Source: Apostichopus japonicus (Eukaryota > Echinodermata > Holothuroidea > Aspidochirotida > Stichopodidae). Taken from it: a stretch of 64,000 nucleotides of DNA. Position 1 is the first letter of the stretch, and each line of letters opens with the position of its first letter. The DNA is taken from positions 5,044,001-5,108,000 of the forward strand of contig NC_092571.1 in assembly GCF_037975245.1 (NCBI RefSeq), written 5' to 3'. Positions 25,500-39,699 of the stretch are shown piece by piece. A model generated the notes under the pieces. The model was not told the origin of the DNA, did not search any database, and saw only the letters and a program-made list of their open reading frames with translations. The position numbers were made by a program, and so were the translations under genes.

Positions 25500-25905
25500 C
25501 GATCAATAGAATGTCCGATGCCGATCAGTCGAATGTGCGGTACCGAACAATCGAATGTTCAGTACCTTACCAATCAATCGAATGTGCGGTGCCGATCAAT
25601 CTTATATGCGGTACACATCAAACGAATGTACGGTACCGATCAATCGAATGTTCGGTACCGATCAATCGAATGTTCGGTACCGATGAATCGAATGTTCGGA
25701 ACCGATCAATAGAATGTTCGATGCCGATCAATCGAATGTGCGGTACCGAACAATCGAATGTTCGGTACCTTACCAATCAATCGAATGTGCGGTGCCGATC
25801 AATCTTATATGCGGTACACATCAAACGAATGTACGGTACCGATCAATCGAATGTTCGGTACCGATCAATCGAATGTGCGGTACCGATCAATCGAATGTGC
25901 GGTAT
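25500..25905 (+). repeat. 203-bp tandem duplication
   Basis: Units beginning at about 25500 and 25703 share gatcaatagaatg, a ttaccaatcaatcg landmark variant, ggtgccgatc, atcttatatgc and gaatgtacgg. These are private versions of the composite landmark (atcttatatgc in place of atcatatatgc). The pair therefore arose by local copying of one variant. Confidence 0.85.
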
Positions 25906-26241
25906 TGATCAATCGAATGTTCGGTATTGATCAATCGAATGTGCGGTACCGATCAATCGAATGTTCGATACCGATCAATGGAATGTGCGGTACCGATCAA
26001 TCGAATGTGCGGTACCGATCAATCGAATGTGCGGTACCGATCAATCGAATGTGCGGTACCGATCAACTAATGTGCGATATCGCACAATCGAAAGTTCGGT
26101 ACCGTACCGATGAATCGAATGTGCGGTGCCGATCAATCGAATGTTCGATACCGATCAATCGAATGTGCGGTATTGATCAATCGAATGTGCGGTATCGATC
26201 AATCGAATGTTCGTTACCGATCAATCGAATGTGCGGTATTG

Positions 26242-27639
26242 ATCAATCGAATGTTCGGTACCGATCAATCGAATGTTCGGTACCGATCAATCGAATGTGC
26301 GGTACCCATCAATCGAATGTGCGGTACCGATCAATTGAATGTGCGGTACCGATCAATCGAATTTCGTTACCGATCAATCGAATGTGCGGTACCGATCAAT
26401 CGAATGTGCGGTACCGATCAATCGAAAATGCGGTACCGATTAAATAATGTGCGATACCGAACAATCGAATGTTCGGTACCGATCAATCGAATGTGCCGTA
26501 CTGATTAATCGAATGTGCGATACCTATCAATCGAATGAGCGGTATTGATCAATCGAATGTTCGGTACCGATCAATCGAATGTGCGGTACCGATTAATCGA
26601 ATGTTCGGTACCGATCAATCGAATGTGCGGTACCGATCAACTAATGTGCGATACCGAACAATCGAATGTGCGGTATTGATCAATCGAATGTTCGTACCGA
26701 TCAATCGAATGTGCGGTACCGATCAATCGAATGTGCGGTACCGATCAATCGAATTTTCGGTACCGATCAATCGAATGTTCGGTACCGATCAATCGAATGT
26801 TCGTTACTGATCAATCGAATGTGCGGTACCGATCAATCGAATGTGCGGTACCGATCAACTAATGTGCGATACCGAACAATCGAATGTTCGGTACCGATCA
26901 ATCGAATGTGCGATATCTATCAATGGAATGTGCGGTATTGATCAATCGAATGTTCGGTACCGATCAATCGAATGTTCGGTACCGATCAATCGAATGTGCG
27001 GTACCCATCAATCGAATGTGCGGTACCGATCAATTGAATGTGCGGTACCGATCAATCGAATTTCGTTACCGATCAATCGAATGTACGGTACCGATCAATC
27101 GAATGTGCGGTACCGATCAATCGAAAATGCGGTACCGATTAAATAATGTGCGATACCGAACAATCGAATGTTCGGTACCGATCAATCGAATGTGCCGTAC
27201 TGATTAATCGAATGTGCGATACCTATCAATCGAATGAGCGGTATTGATCAATCGAATGTTCGGTACCGATCAATCGAATGTGCGGTACCGATTACTCGAA
27301 TGTTCGGTACCGATCAATCGAATGTGCGGTACCGATCAACTAATGTGCGATACCGAACAATCGAATGTGCGGTATTGATCAATCGAATGTTCGTACCGAT
27401 CAATCGAATGTGCGGTACCGATCAATCGAATGTGCGGTACCGATCAATCGAATTTTCGGTACCGATCAATCGAATGTTCGGTACCGATCAATCGAATGTT
27501 CGTTACTGATCAATCGAATGTGCGGTACCGATCAATCGAATGTGCGGTACCGATCAACTAATGTGCGATACCGAACAATCGAATGTTCGGTACCGATCAA
27601 TCGAATGTGCGATATCTATCAATGGAATGTGCGGTATTG
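26242..27639 (+). repeat. 699-bp duplication nested in block E copy 1
   Basis: 26242-26940 and 26941-27639 align with a constant 699-bp shift (26535/27234, 26666/27365, 26841/27540, 26884/27583). Both include the rare gaatttcgttacc unit and the gattaaataatg junction. Single differences include gaatgtacgg at about 27081 and gattactcg at about 27291 in the second unit. The downstream copy of block E has only one such unit. Confidence 0.88.
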
Positions 27640-28515
27640 ATCAATCGAATGTTCGGTACCGATCAATCGAATGTTCGGTCCCGATCAATCGAATGTGCGG
27701 TACCGATCAATCGAATGTGCGGTACCGAACAATCTAATGTTCGGTACCTTACCAATGAATCGAATGTGCGGTACCGATCAATCGAATGTTCGGTACCGAT
27801 CAATCGAATGTGCGGTAGCGATCAATCGAATGTGCGGTATTGATCAATCGAATGTTCGGTATTGATAAATCGAATGTGCGGTACCGATCAATCGAATGTT
27901 CGTTACCGATCAATCGAATGTGCGGTATCGATCAATCGAATGTTCGTTACCGATCAATCGAATGTGCGGTATTGATCAATCGAATGTTCGGTACCGATCA
28001 ATCGAATGTTCGGTACCGATCAATCGAATGTGCGGTACCCATCAATCGAATGTGCGGTACCGATCAATTGAATGTGCGGTACCGATCAATCGAATGTTCG
28101 TTACCGATCAATCGAATGTGCGGTACCGATCAATCGAATATGCGGTACCGATCAATCGAAAATGCGGTACCGATCAACTAATGTGCGATACCGAACAATC
28201 GAATGTTCGGTACCGATCAATCGAATGTGCCGTACTGATTAATCGAATGTGCGATACCTATCAATCTAATGATCGGTATTGATCAATCGAATGTTCGGTA
28301 CCAATCAATCGAATGTGCGGTACCGATTAATCGAATGTTCGGTACCGATCAATCGAATGAGCGGTACCGATCAAACGAATGTGCGGTACCGATCAAACGA
28401 ATTTGCGGTATTGCTCAATCGAATGTTCGGAACCGATGAATCGAATGTTCGATACCGATCAAATGAATGTGCGGTACCGAACAATCGAATGTGCGGTACC
28501 GATCAATCGAATGTG

Positions 28516-28567
28516 CGGTACGGAGCAGTCGAATGTTCGATATCGATCAATCGAATGTTCGGTACCG
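28516..28567. repeat. Left-arm-only (precursor) form of the 52-bp hairpin
   Basis: CGGTACGGAGCA is present at 28516-28527, but the right segment at 28556-28567 reads TGTTCGGTACCG, which mismatches the left arm at two bases. The duplicated taccg that follows the right arm in complete hairpins is already present. The duplicate of this site at 30921 has the same left arm. Further left-arm-only sites are at 28961 and 31366. Confidence 0.8.
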
Positions 28568-29180
28568 TACCGATCAATCGAATGTGCGGTACCGATCAAT
28601 CGAATGTGCGGTACCGATTAATCGAACGTGCGGTACCGATCAATCGAAAGTTCGATACCGATCAATCGAATGTTCGGTACCGATCATTCTAATGTTCGAT
28701 ACCGATCAATCGAATATTCGGTACCGATCAATCGAATGTTCGGTACCGATCAATCGAATGTGCGGTACCGATTGATCGAATGTGCGGTACCGATCAATCG
28801 AATGTTCGATACCGATCAATCGAATGTTCGGTACCGATCAATCGAATGTTCGGTACCGATCAATCGATTGTGCGGTACCGATCAATCGAATGTTCGGTAC
28901 CGATCAATCGAATGTGCGGTACCGATTAATCATATGTGCGGTACCGATCAATCGAATGTGCGGTACGGAGCAGTCGAATGTTCGATACCGATCAATGGAA
29001 TGTGCGGTACCGATCAATCGAATGTGCGGTACCGATCAATCGAATGTGCGGTACCGATCAACTAATGTGCGATATCGGACAATCGAATGTTCGGTACCGA
29101 TCAATGGAATGTGCGGTACCGATCAATCGAATTTTCGGTACCGATCAATCGAATGTTCGGTACCGATCAATCGAATGTTC

Positions 29181-31502
29181 GGTATTGATCAATCGAATGT
29201 GCGGTACCGATCAATCGAATGTTCGATACCGATCAATGGAATGTGCGGTACCGATCAATCGAATGTGCGGTACCGATCAATCGAATGTGCGGTATTGATC
29301 AATCGAATGTGCGGTACCGATCAACTAATGTGCGATATCGCACAATCGAAAGTTCGGTACCGTACCGATGAATCGAATGTGCGGTGCCGATCAATCGAAT
29401 GTTCGATACCGATCAATCGAATGTGCGGTATTGATCAATCGAATGTGCGGTATCGATCAATCGAATGTTCGTTACCGATCAATCGAATGTGCGGTATTGA
29501 TCAATCGAATGTTCGGTACCGATCAATCGAATGTTCGGTACCGATCAATCGAATGTGCGGTACCCATCAATCGAATGTGCGGTACCGATCAATTGAATGT
29601 GCGGTACCGATCAATCGAATTTCGTTACCGATCAATCGAATGTGCGGTACCGATCAATCGAATGTGCGGTACCGATCAATCGAAAATGCGGTACCGATTA
29701 AATAATGTGCGATACCGAACAATCGAATGTTCGGTACCGATCAATCGAATGTGCCGTACTGATTAATCGAATGTGCGATACCTATCAATCGAATGAGCGG
29801 TATTGATCAATCGAATGTTCGGTACCGATCAATCGAATGTGCGGTACCGATTAATCGAATGTTCGGTACCGATCAATCGAATGTGCGGTACCGATCAACT
29901 AATGTGCGATACCGAACAATCGAATGTGCGGTATTGATCAATCGAATGTTCGTACCGATCAATCGAATGTGCGGTACCGATCAATCGAATGTGCGGTACC
30001 GATCAATCGAATTTTCGGTACCGATCAATCGAATGTTCGGTACCGATCAATCGAATGTTCGTTACTGATCAATCGAATGTGCGGTACCGATCAATCGAAT
30101 GTGCGGTACCGATCAACTAATGTGCGATACCGAACAATCGAATGTTCGGTACCGATCAATCGAATGTGCGATATCTATCAATGGAATGTGCGGTATTGAT
30201 CAATCGAATGTTCGGTACCGATCAATCGAATGTTCGGTCCCGATCAATCGAATGTGCGGTACCGATCAATCGAATGTGCGGTACCGAACAATCTAATGTT
30301 CGGTACCTTACCAATGAATCGAATGTGCGGTACCGATCAATCGAATGTTCGGTACCGATCAATCGAATGTGCGGTAGCGATCAATCGAATGTTCGGTACC
30401 GATCAATCGAATGTTCGGTACCGATCAATCGAATGTGCGGTACCCATCAATCGAATGTGCGGTACCGATCAATTGAATGTGCGGTACCGATCAATCGAAT
30501 GTTCGTTACCGATCAATCGAATGTGCGGTACCGATCAATCGAATGTGCGGTACCGATCAATCGAAAATGCGGTACCGATCAACTAATGTGCGATACCGAA
30601 CAATCGAATGTTCGGTACCGATCAATCGAATGTGCCGTACTGATTAATCGAATGTGCGATACCTATCAATCTAATGAGCGGTATTGATCAATCGAATGTT
30701 CGGTACCGATCAATCGAATGTGCGGTACCGATTAATCGAATGTTCGGTACCGATCAATCGAATGAGCGGTACCGATCAAACGAATGTGCGGTACCGATCA
30801 AACGAATTTGCGGTATTGATCAATCGAATGTTCGGAACCGATGAATCGAATGTTCGATACCGATCAAATGAATGTGCGGTACCGAACAATCGAATGTGCG
30901 GTACCGATCAATCGAATGTGCGGTACGGAGCAGTCGAATGTTCGATATCGATCAATCGAATGTTCGGTCCCGTACCGATCAATCGAAAGTGCGGTACCGA
31001 TCAATCGAATGTGCGGTACCGATTAATCGAACGTGCGGTACCGATCAATCGAAAGTTCGATACCGATCAATCGAATGTTCGGTACCGATCATTCTAATGT
31101 TCGATACCGATCAATCGAATATTCGGTACCGATCAATCGAATGTTCGGTACCGATCAATCGAATGTGCGGTACCGATTCATCGAATGTGCGGTACCGATC
31201 AATCGAATGTTCGATACCGATCAATCGAATGTTCGGTACCGATCAATCGAATGTTCGGTACCGATCAATCGATTGTGCGGTACCGATCAATCGAATGTTC
31301 GGTACCGATCAATCGAATGTGCGGTACCGATTAATCATATGTGCGGTACCGATCAATCGAATGTGCGGTACGGAGCAGTCGAATGTTCGATACCGATCAA
31401 TGGAATGTGCGGTACCGATCAATCGAATGTGCGGTACCGATCAATCGAATGTGCGGTACCGATCAACTAATGTGCGATATCGGACAATCGAATGTTCGGT
31501 AC
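29181..31502 (+). repeat. Segmental duplication E, copy 2
   Basis: Shortened copy of 25923-29097, with one 699-bp unit and lacking seven further monomers around 30.38 kb. Single-base differences from copy 1 include gattcatcg at about 31176 for gattgatcg, and ggtcccgtacc at about 30966 for ggtaccgtacc. Confidence 0.85.
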
Positions 31503-34500
31503 CGTACCGATGAATCGAATGTGCGGTGCCGATCAATCGAATGTTCGGTACCGATCAATCGAATGTGCGGAACCGATTAATCGAATGTTCGGTACCGATC
31601 AATCGAATGTGCGGTACCGATCAATCATATATGCGGTACACATCAAACGAATGTGCGGTACCGATCGATCGAATGTTCGGTACCGATCAATCTAATGTGC
31701 GGTACCGATCAATCGAATGTGCGGTATTGATCAATCGAATGTTCGGTATTGATCAATCGAATGTACGGTACCGATCAATCGAATGTTCGTTACCGATCAA
31801 TCGAATGTGCGGTATCGATCAATCGAATGTTCGTTACCGATCAATCGAATGTGCGGGAATGATCAATCGAATGTTCGGTACCGATCAATCGAATGTTCGG
31901 TACCGATCAATCGAATGTGCGGTCCCGATCAATCGAATGTTCGTTACCGATCAATCGAATGTGCGGTACCGATCAATCGAATGTGCGGTACCGATCAATC
32001 GAATGTGCGGTACCGATCAACTAATGTGCGATACCGAACAATCGAATGTTCGGTACCGATCAATCGAATGTGCCGTACTGATTAATCGAACGTGAGGTAC
32101 CGATCAATCGAATGTGCGGTACCGATCAAACGAATGTGCGGTATTGATCAATCGAATGTTCGGAACCGAACAATCAAATGTTCGATACCGATCAATCGAA
32201 TGTGCGGTACCGAACAATCGAATGTGCGGTACCGATCAACTAATGTGCGATACCGAACAATCGAATGTTCGATACCGTAACGATCAATCGAATGTTCGAT
32301 ACCGATCAATCGAATGTGCGGTACCGAAAAATCGAATGTTCGGTACCGATCAATCGAATGTGCGGTACCGATCAATCGAATGTGCGGTACCGATCAATCG
32401 AATGTGCGGTACCGACCAACTAATGTGCGATACCGAACAATCGAATGTGCGGTATTGATCAATCGAATGTTCGTACCGATCAATCGAATGTTCTTTACCG
32501 ATGAATTGATTGTGCGGTACCGATCAATCGAATGTGCGGTACCGATCAATCGAATTTTCAGTACCGATCAATCGAATGTTCGGTACCGATCAATCGAATG
32601 TTCGTTACTGATCAATCGAATGTGCGGTACCGATCAATCGAATGTGCGGTACCGATCAACTAATGTGCGATACCGAACAATCGAATGTTCGGTACCGATC
32701 AATCGAATGTGCAGTACCGATTAATCGAATGTGCGATATCTATCAATCGAATGTGCGGTATTGATCAATCGAATGTTCGGTACCGATGAATCGAATGTTC
32801 GGTCCCGATCAATCGAATGTGCGGTACCGATCAATAGAATAATCGGTACCGATCAATCGAATGTTCGGTACCGATCAATCGAATGTTCGGTACCGATCAA
32901 TCGAATGTTCGGAACCGATCAATAGAATGTTCGGTACCGATCAATCGAATGTTCGGTACCGATCAATGAATGTGCGGTACCGATCAATCGAATGAGCGGT
33001 ACCGATCAATCGAATGTTCGATGCCGATCAATCGAATGTGCCGTACCGAACAATCGAATGTTCGGTACCTTACCAATGAATCGAATGTGCGGTACCGATC
33101 AATCATATATGCGGTACATATCAAACGAATGTGCGGTACCGATCAAACGAATGTTCGGTACCGATCAATCGAATGTGCGGTACCGATCAATCGAATGTGC
33201 GGTACCGATCAATCTAATGTGCGGTATTGATCAATCGAATGTTCGGAACCGATCAATCAAATGTTCGATGCCGATCAATCGAATGTGCGGTACCGAACAA
33301 TCGAATGTGCGGTACCGATCAACTAATGTGCGATACCGAACAATCGAATGTTCGATACCGTACCGATCAATCGAATGTTCGATACCGATCAATCGAATGT
33401 GCGGTACCGATCAATCGATTGTGCGGTACCGATCAATCGAATGTGCGGTACCGATCAACTAATGTGCGATACCGAACAATCGAATGTGCGGTATTGATCA
33501 ATCGAATGTTCGTACCGATCAATCGAATGTTCTTTACCGATCAATTGAATGTGCGGTACCGATCAATCGAATGTGCGGTACCGATCAATCGAATTTTCAG
33601 TACCGATCAATCGAATGTTCGTTACTGATCAATCGAATGTGCGGTACCGATCAATCGAATGTGCGGTACCGATCAATCGAATGTTCGTTACCGATCAATC
33701 GAATGTGCGGTACCGATCAATCGAATGTGCGGTACCGATCAATCGAATGTGCGGTACCGATCAACTAATGTGCGATACCGAACAATCGAATGTTCGGTAC
33801 CGATCAATCGAATGTGCCGTACTGATTAATCGAATGTGAGGTACCGATCAATCGAATGTGCGGTACCGATCAAACGAATGTGCGGTATTGATCAATCGAA
33901 TGTTCGGAACCGATCAATCAAATGTTCGATACCGATCAATCGAATGTGCGGTACCGAACAATCGAATGTGCGGTACCGATCAACTAATGTGCGATACCGA
34001 ACAATCGAATGTGCGATACCGTAACGATCAATCGAATGTTCGATACCGATCAATCGAATGTGCGGTACCGAAAAATCGAATGTTCGGTACCGATCAATCG
34101 AATGTGCGGTACCGATCAATCGAATGTGCGGTACCGATCAATCGAATGTGCGGTACCGATCAACTAATGTGCGATACCGAACAATCGAATGTGCGGTATT
34201 GATCAATCGAATGTTCGTACCGATCAATCGAATGTTCTTTACCGATCAATTGAAAGTGCGGTACCGATCAATCGAATGTGCGGTACCGATCAATCGAATT
34301 TTCAGTACCGATCAATCGAATGTTCGTTACTGATCAATCGAATGTGCGGTACCGATCAATCGAATGTGCGGTACCGATCAACTAATGTGCGATATCGAAC
34401 AATCGAATGTTCGGTACCGATCAATCGAATGTGCAGTACCGATTAATCGAATGTGCGATATCTATCAATCGAATGTGCGGTATTGATCAATCGAATGTTC

Positions 34501-35630
34501 GGTACCGATCAATCGAATGTTCGGTCCCGATCAATCGAATGTGCGGTACCGATCAATAGAATGTTCGGTACCGATCAATCGAATGTTCGGTACCGATCAA
34601 TCGTATGTTCGGTACCGATCAATCGAATGTTCGGTACCGATCAATCGAATGTTCGGAACCGATCAATAGAATGTTGGGTACCGATCAATCGAATGTTCGG
34701 TACCGATCAATCGAATGTGCGGTACCGATCAATCGAATGAGCGGTACCGATCAATCGAATGTTCGATGCCGATCAATCGAATGTGCGGTACCGAACAATC
34801 GAATGTGCGGTACCGATCAATCGAATGTGCGGTACCGATCAATCGAATGTTCGGTACCGATCAATCGAATGTGCGGTACCGATCAATCGAATGTGCGGTA
34901 TTGATCAATCGAATGTTCGGTATTGATCAATCGAATGTGCGGTACCGATCAATCGAATGTTCGTTACCGATCAATCGAATGTGCGGTATTGATCAATCGA
35001 ATGTTCGGTACCGATCAATGAAATGTTCGGTACCGATCAATCGAATGTGCGGTACCGATCAATCGAATGTGCGGTACCGATCAATCGAATGTGCGGTACC
35101 GATCAATCGAATGTTCGTTACCGATCAATCGAATGTGCGGTACCGATCAATCGAATGTACGGTACCGATCAATCGAATGTGCGGTACCGATCAACTAATG
35201 TACGATACCGAACAATCGAATGTTCGGTACCGATCAATCGAATGTGCCGTACTGATTAATCGAATGTGCGATACCTATCAATCGAATGAGCGGTATTGAT
35301 CAATCGAATGTTCGGTACCGATCAATCGAATGTGCGGTACCGATTAATCTAATGTTCGGTACCGATCAATCGAATGTGCGGTACCGAACAATCGAATGTG
35401 CGGTACCGATTAATCGAATGTACGGTACCGATCAATCGAATGTGCGGTACCGATCAATCGAATGTGCGGTACGGAGCAGTCGAATGTTCGATACCGATCA
35501 ATCGAATGCTCCGTACCATACCGAACAATCGAATGTGCGGTACCGATCAATCGAATGTTTGGTACCGATCAATCGAATGTGCGGTACCGATCAATCGAAT
35601 GTTCGGTACCGATCAATCGAATGTGAGGTA
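31503..35630 (+). repeat. Satellite with a 1,744/1,722-bp duplication
   Basis: 32092, 32114 and 32314 recur at 33836, 33858 and 34058 (offset 1,744). 32731 recurs at 34453 (offset 1,722, one monomer fewer). A ttctttaccgat unit followed by gaattg appears at about 32490, 33531 and 34231, so the copied segment is partly present three times. No gene is seen. The first complete hairpin variant lies at 35467-35517. Confidence 0.8.
35467..35517. repeat. 52-bp hairpin variant, first complete copy
   Basis: CGGTACGGAGCA at 35467-35478 faces TGCTCCGTACC at 35507-35517. The outermost pair is broken because A follows at 35518 instead of G. Eight later copies keep all 12 pairs. Confidence 0.88.
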
Positions 35631-36216
35631 CCGATCAATCGAATGTGCGGTACCGATCAAACGAATGTTCGGTATTGATCAATCGAATGTTCGGAACCGA
35701 TCAATCAAATGTTCGATACCGATCAATCGAATGTGCGGTACCGAACAATCGAATGTGCGGTACCGATCAATCGAATGTGCGGTACCGATCAATCGAATGT
35801 ACGGTACCGATCAATCGAAAGTGCGGTACCGATCAATCGAATGTTCGGTACCGATCAATCGAATGTGCGGTACCGATCAATCGAATGTTCGGTACCGATC
35901 AATCGAATGTTCGGTACCGATCAATCGAATGTGCGGTACCGATCAAACGAATGTTCGGTATTGATCAATCGAATGTTCGGAACCGATCAATCAAATGTTC
36001 GATACCGATCAATCGAATGTGCGGTACCGAACAATCGAATGTGCGGTACCGATCAATCGAATGTGCGGTACCGATCAATCGAATGTACGGTACCGATCAA
36101 TCGAAAGTGCGGTACCGATCAATCGAATGTGCGGTACCGATCAACTAATGTGCGATACCGAACAATCGAATGTTCGGTACCGATCAATCGAATGTGCAGT
36201 ACCGATTAATCGAATG
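35631..36216 (+). repeat. 286-bp (13-monomer) tandem duplication
   Basis: 35641 and 35709 recur at 35927 and 35995, exactly 13 x 22 bp. Both units contain gatcaaacgaatgttcgg, ggaaccgatcaatcaaatg, gaatgtacgg and the rare gaaagtgcgg. Homology fades near 36130, where gttcgg meets gtgcgg. Confidence 0.85.
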
Positions 36217-38139
36217 TGCGATATCTATCAATCGAATGTGCGGTATTGATCAATCGAATGTTCGGTACCGATGAATCGAATGTTCGGTCCCGATCAATCG
36301 AATGTGCGGTACCGATCAATAGAATGTTCGGTACCGATCAATCGAATGTTCGGTACCGATCAATCGAATGTTCGGTACCGATCAATCGAATGTTCGGTAC
36401 CGATCAATCGAATGTTCGGAACCGATCAATAGAATGTTCGGTACCGATCAATCGAATGTTCGGTACCGATCAATGAATGTGCGGTACCGATCAATCGAAT
36501 GAGCGGTACCGATCAATCGAATGTTCGATGCCGATCAATCGAATGTGCGGTACCGAACAATCGAATGTTCGGTACCTTACCAATGAATCGAATGTGCGGT
36601 ACCGATCAATCATATATGCGGTACATATCAAACGAATGTGCGGTACCGATCAAACGAATGTTCGGTACCGATCAATCGAATGTGCGGTACCGATCAATCT
36701 AATGTGCGGTATTGATCAATCGAATGTTCGGTATTGATCAATCGAATGTGCGGTACCGATCAATCGAATGTTCGTTACCGATCAATCGAATGTGCGGTAT
36801 CGATCAATCGAATGTTCGTTACCGATCAATCGAATGTGCGGTACCGATGAATCGAATGTGCGGTACCGATCAATCGAATGTGCGGTACCGATCAACTAAT
36901 GTGCGGTACCGAACAATCGAATGTTCGATACCGTACCGATCAATCGAATGTTCGATACCGATCAATCGAATGTGCGGTACCGAACAATCGAATGTTCGGT
37001 ACCGATCAATCGAATGTGCGGTACCGATCAATCGAATGTACGGTACCGATCAATCGAATGTGCGGTACCGATCAACTAATGTGCGATACCGAACAATCGA
37101 ATGTTCGGTACCGATCAATCGAATGTGCCGTACTGATTAATCGAATGTGCGATACCTATCAATCGAATGAGCGGTATTGATCAATCGAATGTTCGGTACC
37201 GATCAATCGAATGTGCGGTACCGATTAATCGAATGTTCGGTACCAATCAATCGAATGTGCGGTACCGATCAATCGAATCTGCGATACCGATCAAACGAAT
37301 GTGCGGTATTGATCAATCGAATGTTCGGAACCGATCAATCGAATGTTCGATACCGATCAATCGAATGTGCGGTACCGAACAATCGAATGTGCGGTACCGA
37401 TCAATGGAATGTGCGGTACCGATCAATCGAATGTGCGGTACCGATCAATCGAATGTGCGGTACCGATCAATCGAATGTGCGGTACGGAGCAGTCGAATGT
37501 TCGATACCGATCAATCGAATGCTCCGTACCGTACCGAACAATCGAATGTGCGGTACCGATCAATCGAATGTTCGGTACCGATCAATCGAATGTGCGGTAC
37601 CGATCAATCGAATGTGAGGTACCGATCAATCGAATGTGAGTTACCGATCAATCGAATGTGCGGTACCGATCAAACGAATGTTCGGTATTGATCAATCGAA
37701 TGTTCGGAATTGATCAATCAAATGTGCGGTACCGAACAATCGAATGTGCGGTACCGATCAATCGAATGTGCGGTACCGATCAATCGAATGTACGGTACCG
37801 ATCAATCGAATGTGCGGTACCGATCAATCGAATGTGCGGTACCGATCAATCGAATTTTCAGTACCGATCAATCGAATGTTCGGTACCGATCAATCGAATG
37901 TTCGTTACTGATCAATCGAATGTGCGGTACCGATCAATCGAATGTGCGGTACCGATCAATCGAATGTGCGGTACCGATCAATCGAATGTGCGATACCGAA
38001 CAATCGAATGTTCGGTACCGATCAATCGAATGTGCAGTACCGATTAATCGAATGTGCGATATCTATCAATCGAATGTGCGGTATTGATCAATCGAATGTT
38101 CGGTACCGATGAATCGAATGTTCGGTAACGATCAATCGA
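36217..38139 (+). repeat. Satellite, no larger duplication edge inside
   Basis: It shares marker order with 32.7-33.2 kb (offset 3,485 at 36216, 3,507 from 36477), including the composite landmark near 36571 and the gatcaatgaatg 21-bp unit at about 36471. A complete hairpin variant lies at 37480-37531. No gene is seen. Confidence 0.8.
37480..37531. repeat. 52-bp hairpin variant, copy 2
   Basis: Perfect 12-bp arms CGGTACGGAGCA / TGCTCCGTACCG are separated by 28 bp. Allowing two mismatches the stem grows to 20 pairs with a 12-base loop. Confidence 0.9.
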
Positions 38140-38974
38140 ATGTGCGGTACCGATCAATAGAATGTTCGGTACCGATCAATCGAATGTTCGGTACCGATCA
38201 ATCGAATGTGAGGTACCGATCAATCGAATGTTCGGTACCGATCAATCGAATGTTTGGAACCGATCAATAGAATGTTCGGTACCGATCAATCGAATGTTCG
38301 GTACCGATCAATGAATGTGCGGTACCGATCAATCGAATGAGCGGTACCGATCAATCGAATGTTCGATGCCGATCAATCGAATGTACGGTACCGATCAATC
38401 GAATGTGCGGTACCGATCAATCGAATGTGCGGTACCGATCAATCGAATTTTCAGTACCGATCAATCGAATGTTCGGTACCGATCAATCGAATGTTCGTTA
38501 CTGATCAATCGAATGTGCGGTACCGATCAATCGAATGTGCGGTACCGATCAATCGAATGTGCGGTACCGATCAATCGAATGTGCGATACCGAACAATCGA
38601 ATGTTCGGTACCGATCAATCGAATGTGCAGTACCGATTAATCGAATGTGCGATATCTATCAATCGAATGTGCGGTACCGATCAATAGAATGTTCGGTACC
38701 GATCAATCGAATGTTCGGTACCGATCAATCGAATGTGAGGTACCGATCAATCGAATGTTCGGTACCGATCAATCGAATGTTTGGAACAGATCAATAGAAT
38801 GTTCGGTACCGATCAATCGAATGTTCGGTACCGATCAATGAATGTGCGGTACCGATCAATCGAATGAGCGGTACCGATCAATCGAATGTTCGATGCCGAT
38901 CAATCGAATGTACGGTACCGATCAATCGAATGTGCGGTACCGATCAATCGAATGTGCGGTACCGATCAATCGAA
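38140..38974 (+). repeat. 527-bp tandem duplication
   Basis: 38158, 38315 and 38359 recur at 38685, 38842 and 38886. Both copies hold gtgaggtacc, gtttggaac, the 21-bp gatcaatgaatg unit and gagcggtacc. ggaacagatc at about 38783 is private to the second. Homology ends where gaattttcag in copy 1 meets gaatgtgcgg in copy 2. Confidence 0.85.
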
Positions 38975-39699
38975 TGTGCGGTACCGAACAATCGAATGTG
39001 CGGTACCGATCAAACGAATATTCGGTATTGATCAATCGAATGTTCGGAACCGATCAATCAAATGTTCGATACCGATCAATCGAATGTGCGGTACCGAACA
39101 ATCGAATGTGCGGTACCGATCAATCGAATGTGCGGTACCGATCAATCGAATGTACGGTACCGATCAATCGAATGTGCGGTACCGATCAATCGAATGTGCG
39201 GTACCGATCAATCGAATGTGCGGTACCGATCAATCGAATGTGCGGTACCGATCAATCGAATGTGCGGTACCGATCAACTAATGTGCGGTACCGAACAATC
39301 GAATGTGCGATACCGTACCGATCAATCGAATGTTCGATACCGATCAATCGAATGTGCGGTACCGAACAATCGAATGTTCGGTACCGATCAATCGAATGTG
39401 CGGTACCGATCTATCGAATGTGCGGTACCGATCAATCGAATGTGCGGTACCGATCAACTAATGTGCGATACCGAACAATCGAATGTGCGGTATTGATCAA
39501 TTGAATGTGCGGTACCGACCAATCGAATGTTCGGTACCGATCAATCGAATGTGCGGTACCGATCAATCAAATGTGCGGTACCGATCAATCGAATTTTCGG
39601 TACCGATCAATCGAATGTTCGGTACCGATCAATCGAATGTTCGTTACTGATCAATCGAATGTGCGGTACCGATTAATCGAATGTTCGGTACCGATCAAT
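38975..39699 (+). repeat. Satellite before duplication I
   Basis: Ordinary monomers with gatcaaacgaatattcgg, ggaaccgatcaatcaaatg and two 21-bp units. The order closely follows 39.88-40.6 kb (offset about 905), so it is a further, older copy of part of block I. No gene is seen. Confidence 0.8.

Larger units (their letters stand above)
25923..29097 (+). repeat. Segmental duplication E, copy 1
   Basis: Markers at 25923, 26110 and 26535 recur 3,258 bp later; 27583 and 27671 recur 2,559 bp later; 28279, 28467 and 28628 recur 2,405 bp later. The steps equal a nested 699-bp duplication present only here and a 154-bp (seven-monomer) loss from copy 2. It contains left-arm-only hairpin variants at 28516 and 28961. 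Confidence 0.85.

Noticed and set aside
32148-32375. Minus-strand open frames inside pure satellite (also 10183-10383, 33892-34119, 57826-58053)
   Set aside because: They exist only where variant units happen to remove the recurrent TGA of the reverse strand, and they repeat at duplication offsets. They have no independent coding features.
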